A program made the position numbers and the translations under genes. This document shows positions 42,664-51,599 of a DNA stretch of 64,000 bases, one piece after another. Position 1 is the first letter of the stretch. The number at the start of each line of letters is the position of its first letter. Under the pieces are notes generated by a model, which ran no database searches, was not told the origin of the DNA, and saw only the letters and a program-made list of their open reading frames with translations. The stretch is from Pseudoalteromonas caenipelagi (lineage in GTDB: Bacteria > Pseudomonadota > Gammaproteobacteria > Enterobacterales > Alteromonadaceae), in the NCBI RefSeq assembly GCF_013140855.1, contig NZ_JABBPG010000003.1, positions 434,001 to 498,000 on the forward strand, given 5' to 3'.

Positions 42664-45027
42664 TTAGAAGAAAATATAATCTAAACGTACCGCCAGAGTT
42701 CTACCGGGTAAGAACTCTATATACTTTTGTGCAGTTGCACTGTCGCTGCGGCTTCTATCATTTTGGTATTTAATTGCATCGTTATTAAAGACGTTATTTA
42801 AGTGCACGCTTAATTTAACGTTGTCATTCACTTCATAACGAGCCGATAGGTTAAACACTTCGTAGCCTGGTACTCGGTCACCGTCTTTAGTATCAAAGTG
42901 GGTTTGATATTTACCGTATGCGCTCATATCTGCACGAATAAATGCTGGACGGCCGTTAAACTCAAATTCATGATCAAGTGCAACATAGGCATTGTATTTT
43001 GGCACTAAGGTCATTTCATCGCCTTTGCTGCCACCAATTGCATCGTTATCTTCAGTTAGTTCAGACTTAGTGTAAGACGCATTGAAGATAAGCGATAGAT
43101 TATCGGTTAGGTTGGCTTTTGATTCAAACTCTAGACCACGTGATTGCGCAGCACCCGCGTTAGCAGTGTAGCTAAAGCCACAAGTATTCATATAGATACT
43201 GGTTTTAATATCAGTCCAATCAATATGATAAATCGCTGAGCTAAAACTAAAACGACCATCAAATAACGACGCTTTTAAACCCAACTCATAGTTATCGATA
43301 GAGTCGGACGTGTATCGGTCTTTGCGGTTGCCCGCTTTAGGGTCATTCATACATGCTTGTGCCAGTGGGCCGTTATTACCACCTGGGCGATATCCCTCTG
43401 AGTAAAGGGCATACACTGAGTAATTTTTTTCAGGTCGCCATGATGCACTCAGTTTATAGCGATTGCCGTCCTCTTGACCTTGAGTGAGTGATACGCGCTC
43501 AGACCATACACCTTCTGTTTCGGTATGGCTGTAATCTTCTAAATCAAACCGGCGCACGCCTGCGTTTAATTCAAACTCACCTAAGTCTTGTGTTTGGAAG
43601 GTGTAGCTTACGTCTGCAAAGAGTGCTTGTTCTTCTTCCCATGCGCTGTAACGGCGAAGGTTCCAAATTTTGGCAGGGTCGCCAAATTTATCAATACCCA
43701 TTTGGCGCGCATCTACGCCCCACCAATACTCCGCCGCTGCGGATACTTGGTCGCCTAGCTCTAGGTATTGCCATTGGTAGTCTGGGGTATTAGGTTCTGT
43801 GGTCTTGTCATAGAAAAAACCAACGGTCCAACTTAGTGGGCTGTTTAAATCTAAGTTTTGTAATCTTAATTCATGAGTTGTGCGCTCAAACTCATCATGA
43901 GAAATGATCCAAGTTTTAAACATATCTGCGGCATCAAGGCGTGACCAATCATCCAGGTAATGCGTTTCATATTCACGGTAAGAGCCAGTGTAAGACAGTG
44001 ATGCAATATCAGCGATATTATCGACATTAACTGCTACAGAGAATAAATCGAATTGTTCTTCTTCCCAAAAATCAAAGGTATTGTACACTGAGTATCTATC
44101 AACCGCGCCTGTTACAAACTCACTGCCTTGCACACAACGTACACGGCCCCAACTAGGATCGCAGTCATTCCATTGGTGTGACACTTCATAGCCATACTTT
44201 GCATTAGCATCTTCTTTATAGTTGAGGCTGAAATAACCGCCAGGCTTTGAGGTGTCGCCCAGTGTCGTACCTTGTGGGTTTCGCTCATCTCTTACATAAC
44301 TAAAATTTATTGTTGTGCCATCTTGAGGTTGCCACAGCAACTGAGTACGAATGAAGTTGGTTTTTTTCTCGCTTTGTTGGCCCGTTGCTTTGTTGACCAT
44401 AGGGCGTACGTCATTGGTGATATTACCATTAATACGCATAGCCAGCGTGTTAGAGATAAGTGGAATATTCACGCCTAATGACATGCTGCTATCAAAGCCA
44501 TCCACGTCTTTTTCAGCGGCGCCTTGCATTGTGCCAAATAACTCAAACTCATCTAGACGAGGTTTATTGGTTATCACACGCACAGTACCACCGATTGCAT
44601 TTGAGCCGTAAAGTGTGCCTTGCGGGCCACGTAAAATTTCAACGCGTTCAATGTCGGCTAAATTAGTAAATTCGTAGGGAACATCATCGGTAAAAATAGC
44701 GGTTGTATCTGGGGTCGTGTCGCTGCCACCACTTAAACCGCGCAAAATTAGCTGGTTTCTAGGAGCCGCAGCCCCCGCTAGTGTGCGATAAATATCGCTG
44801 GCATCTAAATAATTACGATTACTCATTTCAGCGGCAGATACCGCCGACACGCTCATGGGGATCTCTAGGATCGATTCAACTTTTTTACGAGATGTGACAG
44901 TGATCACTTCTAAGCTATCTTGCTTAATGGTGCTCGTCTCAGCAATCGCTGTTGATGGTAAAAGGTACAGAGAACTGAAAACTGCAGCACTAATCATGCT
45001 TTTTTTCAGCAAGTTATTGTTATTCAT
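42664..45027 (-). CDS. TonB-dependent outer-membrane receptor, substrate unknown
   Basis: A 787-residue receptor when started at the ATG at 45027, which has a good ribosome site (AAAGGAAA) and gives a proper signal peptide (MNNNNLLKKSMISAAVF onward, cleavage near STAIA); the longer frame adds 22 unlikely residues. The TonB box is probably LEVITVTSRK. The plug carries LILRGLSGG and VEILRGPQGTLYGSNAIGGTVRVIT, and the barrel ends in YIFF. The barrel has many aromatic and acidic loops. No hydrolase or transporter for a carbohydrate lies next to it, and it is not adjacent to the NRPS genes. The substrate could be a siderophore, peptide or glycan. The 210-bp upstream region shows no clear Fur box. 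Confidence 0.88.
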   Translation of the reverse strand: MNNNNLLKKSMISAAVFSSLYLLPSTAIAETSTIKQDSLEVITVTSRKKVESILEIPMSVSAVSAAEMSNRNYLDASDIYRTLAGAAAPRNQLILRGLSGGSDTTPDTTAIFTDDVPYEFTNLADIERVEILRGPQGTLYGSNAIGGTVRVITNKPRLDEFELFGTMQGAAEKDVDGFDSSMSLGVNIPLISNTLAMRINGNITNDVRPMVNKATGQQSEKKTNFIRTQLLWQPQDGTTINFSYVRDERNPQGTTLGDTSKPGGYFSLNYKEDANAKYGYEVSHQWNDCDPSWGRVRCVQGSEFVTGAVDRYSVYNTFDFWEEEQFDLFSVAVNVDNIADIASLSYTGSYREYETHYLDDWSRLDAADMFKTWIISHDEFERTTHELRLQNLDLNSPLSWTVGFFYDKTTEPNTPDYQWQYLELGDQVSAAAEYWWGVDARQMGIDKFGDPAKIWNLRRYSAWEEEQALFADVSYTFQTQDLGEFELNAGVRRFDLEDYSHTETEGVWSERVSLTQGQEDGNRYKLSASWRPEKNYSVYALYSEGYRPGGNNGPLAQACMNDPKAGNRKDRYTSDSIDNYELGLKASLFDGRFSFSSAIYHIDWTDIKTSIYMNTCGFSYTANAGAAQSRGLEFESKANLTDNLSLIFNASYTKSELTEDNDAIGGSKGDEMTLVPKYNAYVALDHEFEFNGRPAFIRADMSAYGKYQTHFDTKDGDRVPGYEVFNLSARYEVNDNVKLSVHLNNVFNNDAIKYQNDRSRSDSATAQKYIEFLPGRTLAVRLDYIFF

Positions 45028-45304
45028 ATTATTTCCTTTTAGGAATAAGTTTATTATTGCGCGGAGTAGGTTACGACTGTAACTCGATAGCAATACTAAC
45101 AGTTTGGTATCGCTTTGTTAACAATAAAGGCATGAAATGAATAGCATAAACAGAGTATTTGCATTTAAGGTACTGATAATTAATGCGAGATTTGGAATTG
45201 AAACGAGAAATAAAAAGAATGCATTATTTCTCGTTTTTAACCTTATACACCCAGAAGGTTAGGTTTGGGTGTATTAAATGTTAAATTATTCTTTGCGAGA
45301 AGTT

Positions 45305-45733
45305 TTATTTTACTGACAGTTCTACCGCGATATTGCCACGTGTTGCATTAGAGTAGGGGCATACTTGATGTGCTTGATCGACAAGTTGCTGCGCCGTTTC
45401 TTTACTCATATTAGGGATAGATACAGCAAGTTTTACCGCAATACCAAACCCACCTTCAATCGGACCAATATCGACTTGCGAATCAATATGGGTATCAGCA
45501 GGTAATGACTGTTTGTTTTGACTTGCAACAAACTTTAAAGCACCAATAAAACATGCTGCATAGCCTGCAGCAAAAAGCTGCTCGGGGTTGGTACCTTTAC
45601 CATCATCACCACCTAACCCTTTAGGTGTTGAAAGTGTTACATCTAAACGGCCATCATTTGATTTAGCTGTGCCTTCACGACCGCCGGTTGCAGTTGCATG
45701 TGCTGAGTAAGCGATAGATTGTAATTGGTTCAT
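45305..45733 (-). CDS. ohr: Organic hydroperoxide resistance protein Ohr (OsmC family)
   Basis: A 142-residue Ohr when started at the ATG at 45733 (MNQLQSIAYSAHATATGG), the usual start and length; the longer frame has no family support. The two reactive cysteines lie in AACFIGALKFVA and VCPYSNATRGN, and KGTNPEQLFAAGYAACF is diagnostic. It reduces organic and fatty-acid hydroperoxides using a lipoyl-dependent dithiol mechanism in the cytoplasm. It is divergent from the MarR-type gene ohrR; the 103-bp gap carries palindromic operator-like sequences. Confidence 0.95.
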   Translation of the reverse strand: MNQLQSIAYSAHATATGGREGTAKSNDGRLDVTLSTPKGLGGDDGKGTNPEQLFAAGYAACFIGALKFVASQNKQSLPADTHIDSQVDIGPIEGGFGIAVKLAVSIPNMSKETAQQLVDQAHQVCPYSNATRGNIAVELSVK

Positions 45734-45754
45734 GATTTTCTCTATATAATTTAG

Positions 45755-45810
45755 TTTGCATGCAAAGTATATTGTGATGGAAATAGGTTTGCAAATAGTT
45801 TGTGTGCAAA
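45755..45810. promoter_or_regulatory. Candidate OhrR operators between ohr and ohrR
   Basis: TTTGCATGCAAA (45755-45766) is a perfect 12-bp palindrome. TTTGTGTGCAAA (45799-45810) is a two-mismatch relative, and TTTGCAAA (45788-45795) lies between. They fill the divergent promoter region, as expected for a MarR-type repressor controlling both genes. Confidence 0.55.
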
Positions 45811-45836
45811 ATAAAATACTCCCAGAGGTATGTACC

Positions 45837-46259
45837 ATGAATGAAGCGCATTTAAAGCTAGAGAACCAACTTTGTCACAGGCTATATATGGCCTCAAATG
45901 GCATAGTGAGAAGCTATCGACCCTTGTTAGAGGCAATCGATTTAACTTATCCACAGTACGTGGTGATGATGGCAATGTGGGAACACAAAAAACTCACCAT
46001 TGCACAATTACTTGAAAAAACAGCCATAGATGGCGGGGCGATGACGCTTATTTTAAAAAAAATGGTCGCAAAATCGTTATTGGATATTGTTAAAGATAAT
46101 GATGACAAACGCAAAAAGTGGGTGAAGTTAACAAGCGAAGGAGACGCTTTGCGCACCAAAGCGACGAACATTCCAAGTCAAATCCGTTGTAGTTATGAGC
46201 GCGTGACGGCAGAAGAATTTAAGATGCTCACCAAGCTGTTAGATAAATTGTTAATTTAA
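45837..46259 (+). CDS. ohrR: MarR-family peroxide-sensing repressor OhrR
   Basis: A 140-residue MarR protein when started at the ATG at 45837 (AGAGGT, 7 nt upstream); this places the redox-sensing Cys13 in LKLENQLCHRLYMASN, as in OhrR proteins. The winged helix includes LTIAQLLEKTAIDGGAMTLILKKM and the wing DNDDKRKKWVKLT. Oxidation of the cysteine by organic hydroperoxides should release DNA and induce ohr. The gene is divergent from ohr, the standard arrangement. Confidence 0.93.
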   Translation: MNEAHLKLENQLCHRLYMASNGIVRSYRPLLEAIDLTYPQYVVMMAMWEHKKLTIAQLLEKTAIDGGAMTLILKKMVAKSLLDIVKDNDDKRKKWVKLTSEGDALRTKATNIPSQIRCSYERVTAEEFKMLTKLLDKLLI

Positions 46260-46380
46260 TGGTTTGAAAGTTTGCGAGTTGTTACTATTTTAGCTGTTCA
46301 CGGATTAGAACTAGTTCAGTGGTATTTGCCTTTTGTGAACAGGATTGTAATTACTTAACTATATTAAAAAGGATCATTTA

Positions 46381-47271
46381 ATGAAAGTCGTAATATCGGT
46401 GTTATTCCTTCTTTACTCTGTCTCTTTTCACTCTTTTGCTCGGGATGTAATCCCATGCAATGGATGCGCAGAGAGCGAGATGCAAAGCAAACTTAAGCGC
46501 TATGCGCAAACCAAAAATGATGGCCGTCATTTAATCAGCGTGATGGATTTTACTGGTGCAAATTATCAAGCTTATCAAGTCGATGTAAGCCGCTCAGGAG
46601 GGCCTAGAGACCCGGGACCTCGCATGTTATCCGCAACAGTAACAGTAACAAAAGTTACTGATGCAATTGAGCGAAGTGCTGAATCATCAGCAAGAACGGT
46701 GCGAAGTGCAATGACTGGCTTAAGAGAAAGTTTGAACGGCAGCATTCGATTGCCAAATGATAGTCCATATGCAAGTGCCTCAACTGCTTTGAAAGATTCT
46801 GCTGGGTTCAATAGCTACATATATCATGTCATTAATAATGACCTATCATCTTTTGAGTCCGCTTTATTGCAGTTGAATACTGCTTTAGAACAACTTGCAG
46901 GCAATTTACAAATTAGTGTAAATAGCCCAGTAATGTCGGCCGCCTCTTCTCTTGGTGCGAATGTGTATACTTCAATAACTTTTGCTGATGGTAGCTCACT
47001 GGAAGTTCAGATTCAGACAGCTAGGCATTTACAGAAGGGCTTAATTATAAAAACTACAGCAACAAAAAACGCGCAGACTGCTGATGGAGAGCGGATCCCA
47101 ACTAGCAAATATAATATTAAAGGCTTTAGGTTTAATAGAAATACCGTGAATATGGGAGCGATTATAGAATACTTAAGATCTTTAAATGTGCCAGTAACAG
47201 GAGGGGGCTCATGTCGTGTGAGTGGTTATTGTTACTTAGAAGGCTGCATTGTTACTGGGCAGTGCAGTTGA
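46381..47271 (+). CDS. Secreted protein of unknown function with cysteine-rich ends
   Basis: A 296-residue protein that I do not recognise. It has a signal peptide (MKVVISVLFLLYSVSFHSFA), then CNGC just after the cleavage site, and a cluster of four cysteines in the last 20 residues (CRVSGYCYLEGCIVTGQC). The middle is rich in Ser, Thr, Ala and Asn; residues about 85-195 look helical, and a beta-rich segment follows (ANVYTSITFADGSSLEVQIQ). AAGGA precedes the ATG. A perfect 12-bp hairpin follows the stop. Paired terminal cysteines suggest disulfides and a periplasmic or extracellular location. No neighbour gives a clue. Confidence 0.75.
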   Translation: MKVVISVLFLLYSVSFHSFARDVIPCNGCAESEMQSKLKRYAQTKNDGRHLISVMDFTGANYQAYQVDVSRSGGPRDPGPRMLSATVTVTKVTDAIERSAESSARTVRSAMTGLRESLNGSIRLPNDSPYASASTALKDSAGFNSYIYHVINNDLSSFESALLQLNTALEQLAGNLQISVNSPVMSAASSLGANVYTSITFADGSSLEVQIQTARHLQKGLIIKTTATKNAQTADGERIPTSKYNIKGFRFNRNTVNMGAIIEYLRSLNVPVTGGGSCRVSGYCYLEGCIVTGQCS

Positions 47272-47290
47272 GTTGTGCATGAAGTATTTA

Positions 47291-47317
47291 AAGTAGCCTA
47301 ATTTAATTAGGCTACTT
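47291..47317. terminator. Perfect hairpin after the unknown secreted protein
   Basis: A 12-bp perfect stem AAGTAGCCTAAT/ATTAGGCTACTT with a TTA loop is followed by a poor T tract (CTTTATATT). Probably a weak or Rho-assisted terminator. Confidence 0.6.
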
Positions 47318-47483
47318 CTTTATATTGAGCTAAAGGTTAAAAGTTCAAGTAAGACCATTTTCGATTGAATGCTGCTCTTTATTTATACATACTAGGTCAC
47401 TCAGGTGGTAAGAGGTCTAATATGAATCACATCGCTTAGCGATTGTTTTTCATTAAGTTCTTAGACAATGGAGTGAAAAAAGA

Positions 47484-48545
47484 ATGAATAAAAAAAACAT
47501 AATGATGTTGTGTACTGCAGCGAGCATATTCGTTGCGTGGCTAGTGATTGACAACGAGCAAATAGAGGCTGGTAAGCAGGCGCAGCAGCGCTCAGAGCCG
47601 CTGAATATACCAGATATTTCACAAGCACATGCTGTTACAACAGCCACGAAGAAAGAATTAAAAACAGCACAAGCTTCTATACAAATTGCAACTCAGCTAA
47701 GTGAAGCGGCCCAGCATGTCGCAACTCAATACGAAGATACTTTGAAATACCCACCATACTCTCAACCACTGTCTGTTAATGATGAAGACAGGCTAAAGCC
47801 TAATTACTTTTATCCTGTTAGCAGTGTAATAGAAGGGCATGAACAACCGTTGAGTATCAAACTTACAAAATATCGCCATGTCTATCCCGAAGATATTGCG
47901 GTCGCTGTGAGCGGACCTGAGTTAAAACAAGTAGACCTTAAGCTGCTAGATGTAGACACGCAACAACAATTGGCGTCAATACGTTTGCTGCAGGGCCCCT
48001 TTGAAGCACGTTTTAAGGGCAGTAAGTCGCTGCCAAGAAATGTGCAAATTGTTGCTATGGCAAAGCTCGATAATAAGGACGTGCCGCTGGTTGCACAGTT
48101 TCAATATATGCAGCCAAGTGCAAAGGTTGTCTCTGTGGAACAGGTGTATGCTAGAGGTGACAATATGGTTATCGATGTGCGTTTACAGGTAACGAACCCC
48201 GGTACATATCGCTTGCGAGCAAACCTTTTTACAGACTCAAATCTGCCTCTGGCACATTTAGTCAGTAAACAAAAGCTCTCTAAGGGGCTTCAAACGCTCA
48301 CGCTGCGGGCACATTGGTCGGTATTACGTCCTCAAGTGACGCAAATGCGCCTAGCGGGATTTACCTTAGAGCGCATGTCACCAAGCCCAGCAGAGCCAAG
48401 TATGTATGGTACAAGCGAGATCCAATCGTATGATATCATTGATTTTTCATACGACAGTCTGCAGCAGCTTCCTTATCAAGCATCTGCAAAAGAAAAACAA
48501 AGCCTAGAGTTTTTGCGTCAGTTGGCGAAAAGTGGTGAACTGTAA
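47484..48545 (+). CDS. Membrane-anchored periplasmic protein of unknown function
   Basis: A 353-residue protein with one N-terminal hydrophobic segment (about residues 6-22, MMLCTAASIFVAWLVI), probably an uncleaved anchor, then a helical stretch (about 50-85) and a beta-rich remainder (HEQPLSIKLTKYRHVYPEDIAV, VSVEQVYARGDNMVIDVRLQVTNPGTYRLRANLF). The latter part resembles immunoglobulin-like folds. I do not recognise a family with confidence. GGAG lies about 10 nt before the start. The secreted lipase-like gene is the next gene downstream, 276 bp away; a functional link, such as a chaperone, is only a guess, and it does not resemble the all-helical Lif foldases. Confidence 0.7.
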   Translation: MNKKNIMMLCTAASIFVAWLVIDNEQIEAGKQAQQRSEPLNIPDISQAHAVTTATKKELKTAQASIQIATQLSEAAQHVATQYEDTLKYPPYSQPLSVNDEDRLKPNYFYPVSSVIEGHEQPLSIKLTKYRHVYPEDIAVAVSGPELKQVDLKLLDVDTQQQLASIRLLQGPFEARFKGSKSLPRNVQIVAMAKLDNKDVPLVAQFQYMQPSAKVVSVEQVYARGDNMVIDVRLQVTNPGTYRLRANLFTDSNLPLAHLVSKQKLSKGLQTLTLRAHWSVLRPQVTQMRLAGFTLERMSPSPAEPSMYGTSEIQSYDIIDFSYDSLQQLPYQASAKEKQSLEFLRQLAKSGEL

Positions 48546-48821
48546 CCGCTTTATAGCGTCTATATTTACCGATTTTTGTAGGGTAATTGTTATCATCTAT
48601 TTGGTTTTTATGATTTTTTAATTAATTTTAATTTTTGTTTATTTGCTTGATTTATAAAATTAAAATATATATTTACAGGAAGGTTAGTATATAAAACGGC
48701 TAAAAATGTAAAGATAATGTTGAATTTTGCGTGTTTATTAAACATACTGATATTGCTCAGTGATACGAGGTCTGATGTCTGAGTACTTAAATCAATAACA
48801 ATAATTGACTCAGGAGTTTAA
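48546..48821. other. Very AT-rich intergenic region upstream of the lipase-like gene
   Basis: 276 bp with long A/T runs (especially about 48595-48680). No gene is seen. Such tracts often hold UP elements or nucleoid-protein sites; no specific motif is claimed. Confidence 0.4.
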
Positions 48822-49889
48822 ATGAACATGAAACGCAGCAGAAGGGGTGTAGGTCAATCTTTGGCAGCCCTAGTGCTTTGTGCACTAAGCAGCTTTGCAG
48901 CCTACAGTGGTGATTATAAGACCATTCTTATTCATGGCTTTCAGCCAAGTCAGCTAATCAATCCTAACGGCACCAATGTTGTAAGTGATGGTGAGTCCTA
49001 TTGGTCATCCTACTGGGGTAACAAAGCTGATGAGCGCATTGACTGGCCATCTTATGAACGTATCGAAGGTAAAATTGCGTCGCAATGGCTTTGGCCTAAG
49101 TTAAAGCAGTTTTCACAGTCAAACTTGTGTGAGCCAGGTTGTGTGCTGCTGACACACTCAACAGGAGACTTAGTCGCCCGTTATCTCATAGATAATCAAG
49201 CTAACTGGCTAGAAAATGCAGGATTACAGCCATTGAATATAGTAGCTACATTTGACCTTGCAGGCGCAGGTGGTGGCAGTGAATTGGCTGACACAGCGGT
49301 GAGTGCGCTTACTAGTGGCAACGTGTGGAGTGAAATTGTCGAAGAGGTACTCAAAGAGTGGTTAGGCAGAACCACAGTAGAGGCCGTAGGTGTATTAAAT
49401 GATTTAAAAGTAAATAATGCTAGAAAATTAGCGCCTTTGCCTGAGAGTCGTGCACCACGTTTACGTTTTGTTGCTAATTCAGATGATTACTATGGAATTA
49501 CAGGATTGTTTTTAAAGGGAAATCACGACGGAGTTGTGTCGTCTCACTCTGCATGTGGTGCAAGTAAAGCTGCAAAATTTGGTAGTTGCTCATCGCAAAT
49601 TGCAATGGATGGACTACTAGAGTCCCAAAGTGATGCAGTGAGTGGTTTTATGCCTTATCACTATCCATTGATCATGGCTGAAGACTATACACACAGTAAT
49701 ATTCGTAAAGGAGAAAACCACGGTAAAGTGACTGTCGCGCAAAATAATATTAATGTGGCAGGGCGCAATATTGGTTATCAAACCTACGACAAAACAACCG
49801 GTTTTTGGATATTTAAAGAAAAGTACCGTTACGTTCAAAACTCAAATAGTGTCAGTGTATCAGCGCTAATAAATAGCGTGATACCTTAA
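48822..49889 (+). CDS. Secreted alpha/beta-hydrolase, lipase-like
   Basis: A 355-residue secreted protein. The signal peptide (through about residue 29) has a basic start MNMKRSRRG and a hydrophobic core; the ATG two codons later is an alternative start. The mature part starts with YKTILIHGFQPSQL, matching the oxyanion-hole strand of lipases. VLLTHSTGDLVARYLID follows, where Ser in HSTGD is the probable nucleophile. The catalytic Asp may lie in FVANSDDYYG, and a histidine in GNHDGVV or ENHGK. Six cysteines suggest disulfides. Triacylglycerol or phospholipid hydrolysis is plausible, not proven. AGGAG precedes the start. It is convergent with the NRPS operon across a terminator. Confidence 0.8.
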   Translation: MNMKRSRRGVGQSLAALVLCALSSFAAYSGDYKTILIHGFQPSQLINPNGTNVVSDGESYWSSYWGNKADERIDWPSYERIEGKIASQWLWPKLKQFSQSNLCEPGCVLLTHSTGDLVARYLIDNQANWLENAGLQPLNIVATFDLAGAGGGSELADTAVSALTSGNVWSEIVEEVLKEWLGRTTVEAVGVLNDLKVNNARKLAPLPESRAPRLRFVANSDDYYGITGLFLKGNHDGVVSSHSACGASKAAKFGSCSSQIAMDGLLESQSDAVSGFMPYHYPLIMAEDYTHSNIRKGENHGKVTVAQNNINVAGRNIGYQTYDKTTGFWIFKEKYRYVQNSNSVSVSALINSVIP

Positions 49890-49906
49890 CGATTACTCGA
49901 CCCAGT

Positions 49907-49942
49907 AAAAGCGGCGACACGCATTAGTCTGCCGCTTTTTTT
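49907..49942 (+). terminator. Intrinsic terminator between the lipase-like gene and the exporter gene
   Basis: Stem AAAAGCGGC/GCCGCTTTT with a 15-nt partly paired loop (GAC/GTC) and a T7 run. It is clearly oriented for the rightward gene. A T-rich arm on the other strand may also help end the NRPS operon. Confidence 0.75.
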
Positions 49943-49958
49943 GTATCTAATTAGAGCG

Positions 49959-51599
49959 CTAGCCTGCAGAAAATAACTTGTGTTGATGGACATCAAAGTG
50001 CGTTAGTTGTCCATAATCAAGCTTGTATATTCTATCTGCTACATCAAAGTAATGATCATCGTGGCTAATCGCTATTACCGTTTTTCCATCACGCTGTAAT
50101 TGAGGCAGTATTTCACGGTAGAACACTTCTCTAAAGACCGGGTCTTGATCGGCGGCCCATTCATCCAATAACAAAACTTGGCGATTTTCCATATAAAGTA
50201 GCACTAAAGCCAAGCGTTTTCTTTGTCCTTGAGATAATGCTGTTGTTGAAAGCTGACCTTGCTGCACAGACACTTTACTATTTATTGCTAAGCGCTCAAG
50301 GTAGTGGGTAATTTTTTCATCATCTTGACTGCTACCATGGGTATCAACAACATCACTAAATAGGTAAAAGTTCGGGAAAATTGCCGAGAAGCAATCTCTT
50401 AACTGTGATCTATTGCTGTCATTGACTTGTGTACCGTTGAGTAACAGTTGGCCTGAACTTTCTTTATAAAGTCCTGTTAAAAGTTTAGCAAGCGTTGACT
50501 TTCCACTGCCATTACCACCAATTAAGAAAATGAGCTCTCCTTTTTGCACCTCAAAGTCGATAGGCCCAAGCGTAAAGCCTGCTTCACCATTATGTGAGGG
50601 GTATTGATATTGCACTTGTTTGAGTTGCAAAGTGTGAAAGTCAATGGGAGTTGAGTGTTCGGTATTTACTGGCGAGTCATCTTCATTGAGAGCCAAACGA
50701 TTGATGGCTTGCAACGCGACATTACCTTTAATAACAGTTGGAATACTGTCTAGGATCATAGACAAAGGGGTGCGTAAGAACATAATTGCAAGAATATAAG
50801 CCACAACCACATCTTGACCGACCGACTCAAGTTTAAGACCAGCAAAAAAGACGACACCAATAATGAAGAAGATAAGCAATGTGGTCCAATTAAGGTTAAT
50901 TGCCCAAATCACTTCAGCTTTTGCAGCTTGCGCACGAGACGCCTCTGCGGTTGGCAAAAACTGCTCTTCAAATAATACATGGCGACGTTTTTGGTTAAGT
51001 GCTAATTCGTTTCTGCCCTCAACGACGGCTTCATAATGTTGAAATAGCGTATCGTCTAAACGTCTTACTTTGGTTAACATGTGTTGTAGTGAGTTTGTTA
51101 GTTTGGCGTCAGTCCACACGCCAACAACGACCACGATACATACAAATAAAAACAACAAAGGTGAAAGCCAAAGTAAGTAGAGTAAACCTGCAAGCACTAA
51201 AAAGCTGTTGTACATAGCAACAGGCAGTTGTCGAGTGGCGTTAGAAACCATAGTGACATCACGCGTTAGTACGTTATAAATATCGGTACTTCCAAGTTGT
51301 TCTTGGCGTTCAATAGATGTATTTAAAATGCGATTGACTAAGTTTTTGCGAAGCTTAAAAACCATGTTATAGCCAATATTTACCAACAGAACTTGAGACC
51401 AAACGCTACTGACAAGTAATACAGCCAACAGGGAGATGTATAAACCGACAGCACTTGATAGGTTTGATAGACCTTGCTCGATGACATAATTAATCCCTGC
51501 GATGATTGCAATACCCGCAGCAGCGCTGAGCATACTGGCTAACATTGCCAAAAAGATATTTGACTTCGCGTCTTTGAGAAGTTGTTTAGTGATACTCAT
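49959..51599 (-). CDS. Cyclic-peptide-type ABC exporter (SyrD/PvdE-like)
   Basis: A 546-residue half-transporter with fused membrane domain (about 1-320, six helices) and ATPase domain. Walker A is IGGNGSGKSTLAKLL, the signature is LSQGQRKRL, Walker B is VLLLDEWAADQDP, and the switch is AISHDDHYF. This matches the cyclic peptide/siderophore exporter group (PvdE, SyrD). The DEWAADQDP segment after Walker B is characteristic. It would move the NRPS product from cytoplasm to periplasm. Its ATG overlaps the stop of the second NRPS as TAATG, so it is translated with it. It is the last gene of the leftward operon in the window. Confidence 0.92.
   Translation of the reverse strand: MSITKQLLKDAKSNIFLAMLASMLSAAAGIAIIAGINYVIEQGLSNLSSAVGLYISLLAVLLVSSVWSQVLLVNIGYNMVFKLRKNLVNRILNTSIERQEQLGSTDIYNVLTRDVTMVSNATRQLPVAMYNSFLVLAGLLYLLWLSPLLFLFVCIVVVVGVWTDAKLTNSLQHMLTKVRRLDDTLFQHYEAVVEGRNELALNQKRRHVLFEEQFLPTAEASRAQAAKAEVIWAINLNWTTLLIFFIIGVVFFAGLKLESVGQDVVVAYILAIMFLRTPLSMILDSIPTVIKGNVALQAINRLALNEDDSPVNTEHSTPIDFHTLQLKQVQYQYPSHNGEAGFTLGPIDFEVQKGELIFLIGGNGSGKSTLAKLLTGLYKESSGQLLLNGTQVNDSNRSQLRDCFSAIFPNFYLFSDVVDTHGSSQDDEKITHYLERLAINSKVSVQQGQLSTTALSQGQRKRLALVLLYMENRQVLLLDEWAADQDPVFREVFYREILPQLQRDGKTVIAISHDDHYFDVADRIYKLDYGQLTHFDVHQHKLFSAG

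Noticed and set aside
42664..45027. TonB receptor as the dedicated receptor for the NRPS product
   Set aside because: About 5 kb and several unrelated genes lie between them, transcription units are separate and no Fur box was seen; not supported.
47484..48545. Anchored protein as a Lif-type lipase foldase
   Set aside because: Lif foldases are all-helical with a conserved RxxFDY motif; this protein is beta-rich and lacks it.
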